Position numbers and translations under genes: made by a program. Of a DNA stretch of 64,000 nucleotides, positions 43,901 through 55,531 are shown piece by piece; the stretch's first letter is position 1; each line of letters starts with the position of its first letter. The notes beneath the pieces were generated by a model, which worked only from the letters and a program-made list of their open reading frames with translations, was not told the origin of the DNA and did no database searches. Source of the stretch: Canna indica. Taxonomy: Eukaryota; Streptophyta; Magnoliopsida; Zingiberales; Cannaceae. The stretch covers positions 40,708,501-40,772,500 of the forward strand of contig CP136890.1 in the NCBI GenBank assembly GCA_034359265.1. The letters run 5' to 3'.

Positions 43901-45786
43901 CTTCTGTACTTACCTCTCAACCATCAAAGACTTTACAATCAGGGCATGAACCTCTCTAGTTTCTTCAGCATCAACAAGCAACTCCTTCTCTGAATGAGCA
44001 ATTGTCAAGAAAGCCGTCCCCTCCACTTTAGAAGTTTCGGATTGGATATTTCCCTTTAATGGTATCAAAGTATAACTCACACCTCGTTTACAGAACTTAT
44101 ACACATTTTCCTTGCCCAAATGTCTAGCATCCACATCATATTGCCAAGGTCTACCAAATATCATATTACATGCATCCATATCTACCACATCACAATATAT
44201 CTCATCCTTATATTTTCCTATAGAGAATGAAATCTTATATCTTTCTGTTACTCTAATTTCTCCTACAGATTTAATCCACCCAATTTTGTAAGGTTTAGGA
44301 TGAGCTTCAATAGTCAAATTCAACTTTCTTACAACCTATTTTTCAATTATATTTTCGTAACTACCACTATCAATAATTAAATCAAATAAATCATTATTAA
44401 TAGTGCACATGGTACAAAACAGTTTGTGACATTGAGATCCTTCTGATAGCTTTGGTGATAATAACAACTTTCTCATAACAAAAGTCTCTCCCCCTTCATC
44501 ATACTCATCATCATCACCACCATTAGGTCCACACAACTCGTCATCATCACACTCTAAATAGTCCCCAGTCACCATGTTGGCAGCTCTTTGCCTTCTGCAG
44601 TCGCTAGAGCGATGACCAGGTTGGCCACACTTAAAGCACTTCATAAGTACTGGTCTGTCATATGGATTGACTGGCATAGCTACCTCATTTTGCTTCCCTG
44701 CTACTGTCTTGTCTTGCCTAACGGCCTCTTGACGATCATTTTGCTGGGTAGGCTGAGTAGCAATTGTTTTTCCCATTTCGGCTCCTGCTCGGCTGGTTTC
44801 AGTCTTGAAAGTTTCACCATACACTCTCGAGTTACTTCAAATCTGTTATTGCTATATGACCTCTCTTGCAATAAAGTCTCATCCTTCAAAGTAAGATTTC
44901 GTGCATCATTGAGCGTACGCATTATCTGCACCAATTTTATCTCTGATAACTGGCCTCAAACTATCCATATATCTAGCAATTGTCTGATCTTCAGTCTCCC
45001 GCAGTTGGTTTCACTCTGCTAGGTTCAAAAACTGAGCAGTATATTCATGGACAGTCTTCCCATCCTGGATACACTTATGAAACTTGTGAAATAAGTATTG
45101 CGAGTAATCTACGAGTAGAAATCTCTCGTTTAACATCTCTTGTGAGACCATGTTGTAATAGGTCGCCTCCCTTGTGTCTTTAAATCATCCTGCATCCTTT
45201 TCCACCAAGAGGAAGCCCCTCCTTTCAACCTCATCGCCACCATCTGTGCCATATCTACTTATGACTATGTGGTGTACTCCTGTACCCTACCTCAATCAGC
45301 AAGCCAGTATATAAAATCCTCTACTCTCAAATCTCCATTAAAGCCAACAATGTTCACTTTCAATTGGAATCTGTTACGGTCATGATTAAATCGATCACGT
45401 CCCACTTCTCCACCGTAACCACCATAATATCCTCCTATGGCTTCCCTCGCCAAATTCTCTAGAGGAGCTTGGTAAGCACGCTGGTTTGGTTCAGCAAGAA
45501 AAGGTCTAGCATTGGGTGCATTGCGAGGGAAATCTTCGTCTACAGCCCCAATGTTATCCTAATCTCTGTTGGCGCGATCACCGAGCAACCGATTAATCTG
45601 TGCAATTGTGTTGTTATCATAATTTCTAATCGGCCAAACCTTTGCTCTAGATCTTTAAGCGCTACCCCCTGGGCACTTACATCCTCTGGAAGGATTGATA
45701 AGACATCGTCCCTAGTTGTCTACACCCCTTGATCACCGACACTAGGATGGTTGCCAGCACCGATCTCCGTCAGTCAGGTTATACAT
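43901..45786 (-). pseudogene. Gypsy gag and protease
   Basis: Minus frames show a gag core with GGASSWWKRMQDDLKTQG (about 45200), the zinc knuckle CFKCGQPGHRSSDC (about 44640-44600), an acidic linker, and the protease region with DLIIDSGSYENIIEK (about 44380-44336) and IFGRPWQYDVDARH. Gag builds the particle and protease cuts the polyprotein. Many stops and frameshifts, for example at 44334 and 43912, make it inactive. Confidence 0.8.
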
Positions 45787-45800
45787 GCTCTGATACCACT

Positions 45801-46156
45801 TGACGCGGCAAATAGCGGAAATAGGATTTAGATCAAAAACCCACAAACATAGGGAAAGCTTTCAAAGACAAAAGTCTAAATATTTTGAATAATACCAATA
45901 TGATGGCCAAAAAAGACTTACAATAACTGAAATAGACTCTCCTAATTAGCCTAGGACCCAACTAGGAAATAAATTAACTAGAATTTCAAAATTAACTAGG
46001 AAATTTGAAATTAAACAAGAATCCACGTATAATAGGAAAATAATAAAGTTGAAAATTGAATTTTTATTTAACAAGAGTCAATTACGTCATAACTGGAAGG
46101 AGACAATTATGCCAAAATAGGAGAGAATCAATTACATCACATCACACTACTTCCCA
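45801..46156 (-). repeat. 5' LTR of gypsy element
   Basis: On the minus strand it starts TGGGAAGTAGTGTGATG and ends ATTTGCCGCGTCA, directly followed by AG and TGGTATCAGAGC. 356 bp. Confidence 0.75.
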
Positions 46157-46358
46157 TTGGCCTAAAGTTTTCAACATTGGTCATCTCGATTTTGATGATA
46201 ACAAACATGGAACTAATGATTTCATTGAGAAATACTTTCAGGTTCCAAGTTGATTAGCGATCGACGTCCGCGATCGAAAATATAGAAGAAATTGGAAGGA
46301 TGTTGGTTGATGCACTCGGGTTTTCGTCGGAAGAAAGAGTTTATGTTTAGGATATCTA
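46155..46358 (+). repeat. LTR-C, first part (interrupted)
   Basis: It starts about ATTGGCCTAAAG and resembles the LTR start at 63904. It is cut at 46358 by the element on 46359-54387 and resumes at 54388. The outer base pair at the start is uncertain because the gypsy LTR end abuts it. Confidence 0.75.
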
Positions 46359-47735
46359 TGTTGTATGAAATCCGACACTAGAAGGAGGGTTGAATAGTGT
46401 TTGTCCTTTTTCTATTTTATCAATTTTTTTTGCTTAGTTTCAACTTCAATTAAATGTAAATGTAACTTGACAATGTATGTTATCAAATATCAAGAACAAT
46501 AATGAGCAAACACTCAAAGCAATGCAAACACGATGAAATATAGTGGTTCGGCCAACCGCCTACTCTACTACCTTGGCTCCTCACCAAGGATTTCTAACCA
46601 ACTACTTTATAGAACTTGTGTTTGTTTCCCTTTGAATACAACTGAGGACACAATTCTCACCTCTTTCAGAACTCCTCAAACCTATTCACCTAGGTAAAAC
46701 ACAAATCTACAAAGTCTAACCCTAAGTGTTTCTCTAGCACACCTAGGTGAAAATAAGTTTAAAACAACTTCAAATACAATGAAAAAGAGGTAAGAATTTA
46801 AAGAGGAACCAATGCTCTTTTCCCAAGCCTTCAAGCCTTCAACTCATCCGGTAGATGAACTTGAATCGCAGCAGAGTTGACGAACAGAACTGGGCGCTTG
46901 AGAAGAATGTTGACGGAAGAACAGGGCGCAGCAATCAATTTTTTTGAAGGCTCAAATCACTTCTTAAATGCTCAATAAATTCTCTAAGCAGTCTTAACGG
47001 AGTTAGGTGAGGGGTATTTATAACTCCTCAACCGAACGGGCTGTTCAACGCGCGAAAAACTAGCCGTTACAGTCGTTCGGTCGCTTGTTGGACGATCATT
47101 GGTCGACCGATCAATCGACCGCCCGTGACCGCTGCTTTAATAGCGTTGTTTAGTGATTCGCCAGTCCAGTGATTCGCAATTCGATCAACCGATCGATCGA
47201 CCGACGCACCTTCTGCCAATTTTTGGCATTGGTCGGTCGATCGACCGGTCGACCGACGTATCCCTCTACCACTTTTTCACCATCTTCGATCGATCGACAG
47301 GTCGACCGAGTGGCTACTGCCATTTTGTGGCATCATTCGATCGACCGTCCAATCGACCGACAAGGCTACTACCAATTTTTCTGCCTTGTTCGGTCGACCG
47401 AACTCAGGCTGAGGCTGATATTTTTTCTTTATATTTATTACATGCTTTTTCATAGGTTTAGTTACCAAGTTCTAACTTGGATAACCTTACAATTAGGCTT
47501 GGGATAAGATCGTCCTAGGGGTATATTACAAGATATCTACTTAGTCTATACCCGAGCCTTTCTTTGACATTTTTTTTCTATTGATTCTTGACGATCTTTT
47601 CTTTCATTTCTCCGAACGAAGTTTGCATGCTTATCGCAACCTCAACCTGAACTCAAAACATCACACATAGATTAAATATATGTTTGTTGTCATCAAAATG
47701 AAGATCGAAGCTTAAGAGAGACCCTTAAGCCAACA
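46359..47735 (-). repeat. 3' LTR of family-B Copia element
   Basis: Minus strand TGTTGGCTTAAGGGTC to ...GGATTTCATACAACA. It contains a palindrome array and a TATA box; it is preceded by the polypurine tract. Confidence 0.88.
47014..47402 (-). promoter_or_regulatory. U3 palindrome array plus TATA box (family-B 3' LTR)
   Basis: Array 47402-47077 with TTCGGTCGACCGAAC-type and GGTCGATCGACCGG-type motifs; TATAAATAC (minus) at 47022-47014. Confidence 0.65.
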
Positions 47736-47749
47736 ATCTCCCCCTTTAT
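47736..47749 (-). other. Polypurine tract of family-B element
   Basis: Minus-strand ATAAAGGGGGAGAT ends directly at the TGTTGG start of the 3' LTR. Confidence 0.8.
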
Positions 47750-48238
47750 GATGATGACAAACATCTCATGGAATTTTAAGAAAACATATGCATATTCTTT
47801 GTGAGTTTGAGTTAAGGCATACAAGATATAAAACTCAACAAATACAAAAATATATATAACTCAACTAACTATCATTTTTTGTGAGTTTGAGTTTGAGTTA
47901 AGGCTCCCCCTATCAATATGCATATCATTTTTGTAGCTCCCCCTAATTATATGCATCATAAAAACCAGTGTGACCTTAATTTTTCTCTCCCTTTTTGACA
48001 TCCATCAAAAAGGGTAAGAATTAAGGTACAATTAATGAGTGTCATCATGAAAATCAAGAAAGTCATAAAACCAAGTATCATCTACCACTATAGTCCTTCC
48101 TATTAATATAAGCCTATAGAAGGCAAACATCAACAAGTGACAAAGCCCCCCTACAGAGCAATACATAAGTGTGATGACACTTTATAGAATGCAAATTTTT
48201 TAAACCATATATGTTTTTTTTAAAAAAATAACATCTTA

Positions 48239-50110
48239 ACCACTAGGAAAAGCACAAATCCCTAATTGCATCCATAAGTTTGTAAAACTTTCTTCAACCA
48301 AGGGTTTTGTAAATATATCGGCAAGTTATTTGTCGGTGGATACAAATTCTACCGATATATTTCCCTTAGTCACATTGTCTCTAAGAAAATAATGCCTTAG
48401 ATCAATATGCTTAGTCCTAGAGTGTAAAATAGGATTCTTTGTTAAATTTATTGCACTAATATTGTCACAATGAATAGGTATGCAAGAATACTAAGTCCAT
48501 AATCTAAAAGAGTTTGTTTCATCCATAGGACTTGTGCACAATAACTAGTCGCAGCGATGTATTCTGCTTCGGTAGTTGAAAGTGCAACTGAGTTTTATTT
48601 CTTTGAGAACCAAGAAACAAGACTCGCTCCTAAGAATTGACAACACCCACTAGTGCTTTTTCTATCTACTTTAAACCCGGCAAAATCCGCGTTCGAAAAA
48701 CCGATTAAATCAAAAGATGTATGACATGGATACCATAATCCTAAGTCAACCGTGCCCTTTAAATATCTCAATATTCGTCTGGCCGTACTTAAATGAGACA
48801 TTCTAGGGCAAGATTGAAACCTAGCACATGCACAATCGCTAAACATGATATTGGGTCTACTTGTAGTTAAGTAAAGAAGACTACCAATCATACCTCGATA
48901 TCATTTTTCGTCGACTTTGACACCATCTTCATCTTTGTCAAGCTTGATAGATGTGCTCATTGGTGTAGAAGCTATCTTGGCTTCATTCATCCCAAACCTT
49001 TTGATGAGCTCCTTTGTGTACTTGGCATGATTGATGAAGATTCCTTGGTTGGTTTGTTTGATTTGGAGACCAAGGATGAAGGAGAGCTCTCCCATCATGC
49101 TCATCTCAAACTTATCTTGCATACACTTAGCAAACCACTTACAAAGAGTTTCATTAGTAGCACCAAACATTATGTCATCAACATAAATTTGAACTAATAA
49201 AATATTATTTTCAAGATGTTTAATAAAAAGTGAAACATCAGTTTTTCCAATGTTAAAATCTTGTTCAATTAAAAAATTTGAATGTCTTTCATACCAAGCC
49301 CTAGGGGCTTGTTTTAAACCTTATAATGTTTTTTTAAGTTTGAAAACATGGTTTGGTAACTCAAAACATTCAAATCCGGGGGGTTGTTCAACATATACTT
49401 CTTCATTGATGAAACCATTTAAGAATGCACTTTTAACATCCATTTGGAAAAGTTTAAAACCTTTAAAACTAGCATATGTCAAAAGCATTCGAATTGCTTC
49501 TAATCTAGCTACTGGAGCATAAGTTTCATTATAATCTATCCCTTCTTGTTGATTGTATCCTTATGCCACTAACCTAGCTTTGTTTCTAATGACTAATCCT
49601 CCTTCATCTAACTTATTTCTAAATACCTATTTAGTCCCTATTATAGTTTGTTCGCTAGGTCTAGGTATGAAGTCCCATACATCATTTCTAGCAAATTGGA
49701 TGAGTTCTTCTTGCATAGCTAGTACCCAAAACTCATCTTCTATTGCTTCCTTAATGTTCTTAGGCTCTACTTGAGATATAAAAGCTACATATTGACAAAT
49801 ATCCTTGAGTTTAGAGCGCGTTACCACTCCAGTTGATGGTTCTCCAAAGACTTGATCCATTGGATGATTCCTTATCAACCGATATCCTTTGGGGAGAGGT
49901 ACGTGGTAGAGCTTCTTCTTCCTCATCTTCAACTTGAGGTAGAGTTGTGGATGATGGTTCTTCATGTTGTATTTCCTCATTATCTTCATCCTCCACCTCT
50001 TTGTCATGAAGTATGAGGTCCTCAAGTTCCTCACCTATATTTACAATCTTGACATTTGTAGAAGAATCATTAGTTTCATTAAACATGACATGCATAGATT
50101 CTTCAACACT
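48239..50110 (-). pseudogene. Family-B RT and RNase H
   Basis: RT from about 49650 (DVWDFIPRPSEQTIIGT) with a palm block ending ILLVQIYVDDIMFGA, then MGELSFILGLQIKQTNQG and FGMNEAKIASTPMS. RNase H from 48890 with GSLLYLTTSRPNIMF, VDRKSTSGCCQFLGA and SLVSWFSKK, ending FTKPLVEESFTNLW. Catalytic YVDD is intact. Stops at about 48900, 49170-49330 and 49560 break the frame. Confidence 0.88.
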
Positions 50111-51334
50111 CATGGTTCTACGATTGTATACTCTATATGCCTTTTAGAATTAATGGAGTAACCTAGGAAAATCCCTTCATCGGATTTAGAATCAAATTTT
50201 CCTAAAAGCTCCTTAGTGTTTAAGATGAAACATTTACATCCAAAAACATGAAAATATCCCACATTTGGGATTTTACCATTCCAAAGCTCAAAAGGTGTTT
50301 TCTTAATTTTAGGTCTTAATAAAACCCGATTAAGCACATAACAAGAGGTATTTATGGCTTCGGCCCAAAAATACATAGGCAAATTATTTTCACATAGCAT
50401 GATCCTAGCCATTTTTTGTAAGGTTCTATTCTTCCTCTCAACCACCCCATTTTGTTAAGAGATCTTAGGGGAAGAAAAGGTATGTTCAATACCTAAATCA
50501 TCACAAAATTCAGAAATTTTTTCATTTTTAAACTCTCTTCCATTATCACTTCTAATTTTTAAAATTGAAACCTCTTTCTCATTTGTAACTTTCTTAGTAA
50601 ACTTTTTGAAAAACTCAAAAGTTTCATTTTTCTTAGCTAAAAAGAAAACTCATGTAAATCTGGAAAAATCATCAACTAATACATAGCAATAAAGTTTTCC
50701 ACCTAGACTAGCTACATCACATGGACCAAAAAGATCCATGTGCACAAGCTCAAGAATTCTAGATGTACTAACTTGATTAATGCTTTGAAATGAGGATTTA
50801 ACTTGCTTACTTAGTTGACATGCATCACAAAGTTTGTCTTTTTCAAATTTTATATTGGGCAATCCTTTAACTAATTCTTTGTTAAATATTTCTTGGATGA
50901 GACTCATGCTAGCATGTCCTAGCCTTCTATGCCACAACCAAGAATCATTTTCCATGGCAACTAAGCATCTAACATGAGGATTAGGCAAGACATTTAAATC
51001 TAATGTGTAGACATTTCCTTATCTATTTCCAATAAACATGATGTCATTGGAAGGTGCACTCCTAACGATACATTTCGATGCTTCAAAAACAATTACATAT
51101 CCATTATCACACAATTGTGATATGCTAATCAAGTTATGTTTTAACCCATCAACTAATAAAATATTCTTAATGCATGGGTAAGGAAGAATACCTATATCAT
51201 CAATGCCAATAATCTTACCTTTGGCATTGTCTCCAAATGTTACATGTCCACCATCTTTGCTTGATAGGGTTGCAAATAAGTTGATATCACCCATCATGTG
51301 CTTTGAGCAACCACTATCCAATATTCAAGTGCTT
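50111..51334 (-). pseudogene. Family-B protease end and integrase
   Basis: Protease motif MDSGCSKHMMGD at 51321. Integrase zinc finger WLWHRRLGHASMSL...CDACQLSKQ (about 50925-50800), core with LVHMDLFGPCDVASLG (50770-50715) and, after stops near 50649, NGVVERKNRTLQKMAR and FWAEAINTSCYVLNRVLLRP (50460-50320). The frame is interrupted near 51330, 51018, 50649 and 50455. Confidence 0.85.
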
Positions 51335-52978
51335 CTATTTGCTTGAGGATGTTTCTCCATCTACAAAAGGAGAAGAAACTATTTTAGGTACCCAAATTTT
51401 CTTGGGTCCTTGAGTGTTAGTCATTTTAGGAACCCAAGTAAATCTAGCATGTGGGTTCCTCCTCAAAGCACAATCCTTAGCCATATGGCCAAATATGCCA
51501 CAAGAAAAACAATTTCCATTAAATTTCCTTCTATTGTGTGTGTGAGCATGGAAGTGTGATGATTTCTTTTTATGGACAACCTTAGACATGGCATTTTGTA
51601 GGGTTGTCATCTTTTCATTAAGCATGCAAAGTTCCTTTTTCAATGTTAACATGTTATCATTCAAGTGCTCTATTTGATCACTTAAATACTTGTTTTCATC
51701 TTCTAATTTTTTGTTGTCACTTTGTAAGTCCTTCTTAGCCTTCTCTAGAGCATGTTTCTCTTCCTTAAGGGTATCTACTTCTTTCCTTAAAGCATTGCAT
51801 GAAACTAATAAGCTATCATTTTCTAGCTCTAAAGATTTATTGTCCTTTTTAAGCTCTTTAAATTTTCTTCTAATAGCATTAAATTCATCATGCATTTGAT
51901 CAAATTCATTTACTAGCTCTTCTTGAGTAAAAGAAAGCTCACCAAAAGTAAATCTTACCTCATCATCATTTGCCATCAAGCAAAGATTTACCTTTTCACT
52001 CTTTGAGTCTTCTTCACTCGATGAGGCCTCGCTTTCATCCCAAGAAGCCATCATTATCTTCTTCTTCTTCTTCTTCTTCTTGTATTTGTCCTTTTTGTGA
52101 GGGTTAGAGGTGGAAGCCATCTTGAGAAGTGGGCAATCCTTCCTTAGATGCTCGGCCATGTTGCAATGGTAGCATGTGAAGCTTCCTCTTCCCTTTCTCA
52201 TGTCTCCTCTCATGAAGCTCATGAATCTCCTTGCCAACATCTCCATTTCCTCAAATTCATCTGTCTCTTCGTCATATGATGAGGATTCTTCTACTCGGTG
52301 TGATGCTTTTAAGGCAATGGTCTTGCCTTTAGGGGCATCTTCCTCCTTGTATTGCTTCATATGAGTCTCATGTGTCATGAGAGATCCAATGAGCTCGATG
52401 ATCTACAAGGAGCTCATGTCTTTCGCTTCCATGATTGCTATGACCTTGGGCTCCCAAGCTTTTGGAAGGGAACGAATGAGCTTCCTTACCTTCTCCTCTT
52501 CCCTTATCTCTCTGCCAAGGTTAGCTAATCCATTTGTAATATTTTGAAATCTAGCATACATGACATCAATGGATTCATGCGATAACATATTAAACATTTC
52601 ATAATCATGCATGAGTACATTTATCTTAGATTCCTTTACTTGTGAAGTCCCTTCATGTGTAGTCTCTGTGACCTTCCATAGTTCATATACGGACTTGCAA
52701 GTAGAGATCCTATTGAACTCATTAATTGATAGGCCGCAATATAATGCATTGACGGCCTTTGCATTAGCATTAAAGAGTTTAATCTCTTCTGGGTCCCACT
52801 CATCCATATCCTTAGCGGGTTGCTTATACTCTACTTGAATCATCCTCCATACATCCATGCCTAGAGATTGTAGAAAGTCATTCATATGAATCTTCCAGTA
52901 GGCATAGTTGTTTCCATCGAATAGTGGTGGAGTATGAGTAGAGGACCCTTGAGCTAGTTGGATTTCACTCGATATCTT
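51335..52978 (-). pseudogene. Family-B gag with two zinc knuckles and long coiled coil
   Basis: Gag starts near PPLFDGNNYAYWKI (about 52935); no in-frame ATG is seen upstream, the next ATG being 52885. It continues through MHDYEMFNMLSHESIDVMYA to about 52403, then a stop, then 52378-51335 uninterrupted: first knuckle CYHCNMAEHLRKDC (the central Gly replaced), a Lys-rich patch, a coiled coil of about 130 residues (EELVNEFDQMHDEF...LCMLNEKMTTLQ), and second knuckle CFSCGIFGHMAKDC. It would package the RNA in cytoplasmic particles. Confidence 0.85.
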
Positions 52979-53016
52979 AATTTGTAGGGAAGATGGTTAA
53001 ATCTTATCCTACGACC

Positions 53017-53031
53017 TTGCTCTAATACCAA
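53017..53031 (-). other. Primer-binding site of family-B element
   Basis: Minus-strand TGGTATTAGAGCAAG directly after the 5' LTR; one mismatch to the usual TGGTATCAGAGC complementary to initiator-Met tRNA. Confidence 0.75.
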
Positions 53032-53032
53032 T

Positions 53033-54387
53033 TATTGTATGAAATCTGACACTAGAAGGGGGGTTGAATAGTGTCTGTCCTTTTTCTATTTTATCAACTT
53101 TCTTTTTGCTTAGTTTCAACTTCAATTAAATGCAAATGTAACTTAACAATGTATGTTATCAAATATCAAGAACAATAACGAGCAAACATTCAAAGCAATG
53201 CAAACACGATGAAATATAGTGGTTCGACAAATCGCCTACTCCACTACCTTGGCCCCTCACCAAGGATTTCTAACCAACTACTTTATAGAACTTTTGTTTC
53301 CCTTTGAATACAACTAAGGACACAATTCTCACCTCTTTGAGAACTCCTCAAACCTATTCACCTAGGTAAAACACAAATTTACAAAGCCTAACCCTAAGTG
53401 TTTCTCTAGCACACCTAGCAAGTTATTACAGGTGAAAACAAGTTTAAAACAACTTCAAATACAATGAAAAAGAGCAAAGAATTTAAAGAGGAACCAATGC
53501 TCTTTTCCCAAGCCTTCAAGCCTTCAACTCGTCCAGTAGATGAACTTGAATCGCAGCAGAGTTGAGGAACAAAACTGGATGCTTAAGAAGAATGTTGATG
53601 GAAGAATAGGGCGCATCAATCAATCTTTTTGAAGGCTCAAATCACTTCTTAAATGCTCAATAAAATCTCTAAGAGGTCTTAAAGGAGTTAGGTGAGGGGT
53701 ATTTATAACCCCTCAACCGAACGGGCAGAAAACTAGTCGTTACTGTCATTCAATCGCTTGTCGGTCGATCGTCGATCGACTGATCGATCGATCACCCGCG
53801 ATCGCTACTATAATAATGTTGTTCGGTCGACCGAAGGGTCGACCAAATGAGTCGCAAGTTCAGTGATTCACAATCCGATCGATCGATCGATTGACCGACG
53901 CACCTTCTACCAATTTTTGGCATTGGTCGGTCGACCGATCGGTCGATCGACGTAGCTCTCTGCCACTTTTTCACCATCTTCGGTCGATCGACAGGTCGAC
54001 CGACAAGGCTACTGCCAAATTTTCTGCCTTGTTCGGTCAATCGACCGGTTGACCGAACTCAGGTTGAGGCTGATTTTTTTATATATTTGTTGCATGCTTT
54101 TCCATAGGTTTAGTTACAAAGTTCTAACTTGGATAACCTTACAATTAGGCTTGGGATAAGATCGTCCTAGGGGTATATTACAAGATATCTACTTAGTCTA
54201 TACCCGAGCCTTTCTTTGACGTTCTTTTTCTATTGATTCTTGACGATATTTTCTTTCGTTTCTCCGAACGAAGTTTGCATGCTTATCACAACCTCAACCT
54301 GAACTCAAAACTTCACACATAGATTAAATATATGTTTGTTGTCATCAAAATGAAGAGCGAAGCTTAAGAGAGACCCTTAAGCCAACA
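53033..54387 (-). repeat. 5' LTR of family-B Copia element
   Basis: Minus strand TGTTGGCTTAAGGGTC to ...TTTCATACAATA (the final CA changed to TA). Highly similar to 46359-47735 apart from the palindrome array and small indels. Confidence 0.88.
53699..54058 (-). promoter_or_regulatory. U3 palindrome array plus TATA box (family-B 5' LTR)
   Basis: Array 54058-53751 with GTTCGGTCAACCGGTCG-like, TCGGTCGATCGACAGG-like and CGATCGATCGATCGG motifs; TATAAATAC (minus) at 53707-53699. Confidence 0.65.
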
Positions 54388-55464
54388 GTCTAGCATATGT
54401 TGTAAATCCTCAAATTGATGCTTATGAACCCAAACCTTTGAAACCTGAAACTCGAAAATGAACGTCGCGAGAAAAATTCGTGAAATGCCTCGTTTCCCGA
54501 GTGCTGGCCGATGGGCGATCGAAGGGCGATCGACCGGCCACAGCCCAAAATGAGCAGTGTGCTCCGATCGGTGGCCGATCGCTCGGCCGATCGACCGGCC
54601 ATCATATCAGCAGACCACCGATCGGGCGACGCCAATAGGCAAAAATTTGCCCATTGGGATGGTTGTTGAGGCCATCTCTCCTCATGGCTTATAAATACCA
54701 GCCATGAGAAACCTTCCTTGTTGATCCTACACTCACTTGAGCTATCCTTGATCATTCCCAAGCTTTCATTGAGCCATATTTGAGAAACTTGAGAAACCTT
54801 ATTGGGTGAAACCTGAGTTTGATCTCTCCACTCCTTGATAGAGCCTTCAAGCTTCGTCGATTCACCATCTTAAGGTATCAAGAAGACTAGGGAGTTTCTT
54901 TTGGAGGTAAGTATTTGTTGTTTGATTTATTGCTCCATTTGGTGTTGTATTTTATTATTTATTTTATTATATTTGAGCTTGTGTAAACCTAGGTTGCTAG
55001 GTTTGTTAGGTTGGGTGGTAGCCTTTGTGTTTGAGGCATAAGCCCACCGGGTAGATTGATTTACTAGGATTAGTGATTGTTGTACCTTAAGGTTTGAGGT
55101 GGAAGAGTGCTCTCGGTAAGAAGACGGAAACTTTCGTATGTGGAAGTGTCTTAGTATGAGAGCGAAGACTCTTCGGTGTAAATTCTCATTAAAACACTCA
55201 TAATTTAGTAAAGTCAAGTTTAGAAATCCTAAGCGGGGTGCTTAGGTAGTAGAGTAGGCATTAGGGTCGAACCACTATAAATCATTGTGTTAGCATTGCT
55301 TTCTTGATTGTGTTTAATCGTATTATTTATTGCTTCCGCTTGCTACTCCAATTAGTATATTGCCTAAGTTATAAGAAACAATTGAATCCGATAAAATCGA
55401 AATTAGGTGAAAAGTTTAGATAACACACTATTCACCCCCTCTAGTGTTGACCATTTCACTAACA
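54388..55464 (+). repeat. LTR-C, second part
   Basis: It continues LTR-C after the nested element. A GCGATCGACCGGCC-type palindrome array (54507-54630) is followed by TATAAATAC (54690-54698), an AAGCGGGGTGCTTAGGTAG block (55231-55249) and the end TTCACTAACA (55464). Both parts together are about 1.28 kb. Confidence 0.82.
54507..54698 (+). promoter_or_regulatory. U3 palindrome array plus TATA box (LTR-C)
   Basis: Here the motif is CCGATCGACCGGCC / GGCCGATCG rather than TCGGTCGACCGA, but the placement upstream of TATAAATAC is the same. Confidence 0.55.
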
Positions 55465-55466
55465 AT

Positions 55467-55478
55467 TGGTACCAGAGC
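55467..55478 (+). other. Primer-binding site after LTR-C
   Basis: TGGTACCAGAGC, one change from TGGTATCAGAGC, three bases after the LTR end. It shows LTR-C was a 5' LTR. Confidence 0.75.
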
Positions 55479-55531
55479 GAGTCGTTGATTGAGATTTCAC
55501 CATCTCGTCTACATCTAGCCTCGATCCTAGA

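Larger units (their letters stand above)
39270..46156 (-). mobile_element. Ty3/gypsy retrotransposon, nested and decayed
   Basis: Order on the minus strand: LTR (46156-45801), primer-binding site TGGTATCAGAGC (45798-45787), gag with zinc knuckle, protease, RT, RNase H, integrase, then a partial LTR (39415-39270). RT before integrase places it in Ty3/gypsy. Two insertions split it: a Copia-type solo LTR (41917-43194) and a CACTA end (40260-about 41545). Confidence 0.88.
46359..54387 (-). mobile_element. Nearly full-length Copia retrotransposon (family B), nested in LTR-C
   Basis: 8029 bp with two LTRs (53033-54387 as 5' LTR, 46359-47735 as 3' LTR), primer-binding site, gag, protease, integrase, RT, RNase H and polypurine tract in Copia order. 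Flanks ATCTA (46354-46358) and GTCTA (54388-54392) match at 4 of 5 positions as a target duplication. The reverse LTR at 21147-22696 gives the unoccupied version of the site (GTGTCTAGTTTATATTG). All domains are present but stops are scattered, so it is not autonomous now. Confidence 0.9.
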
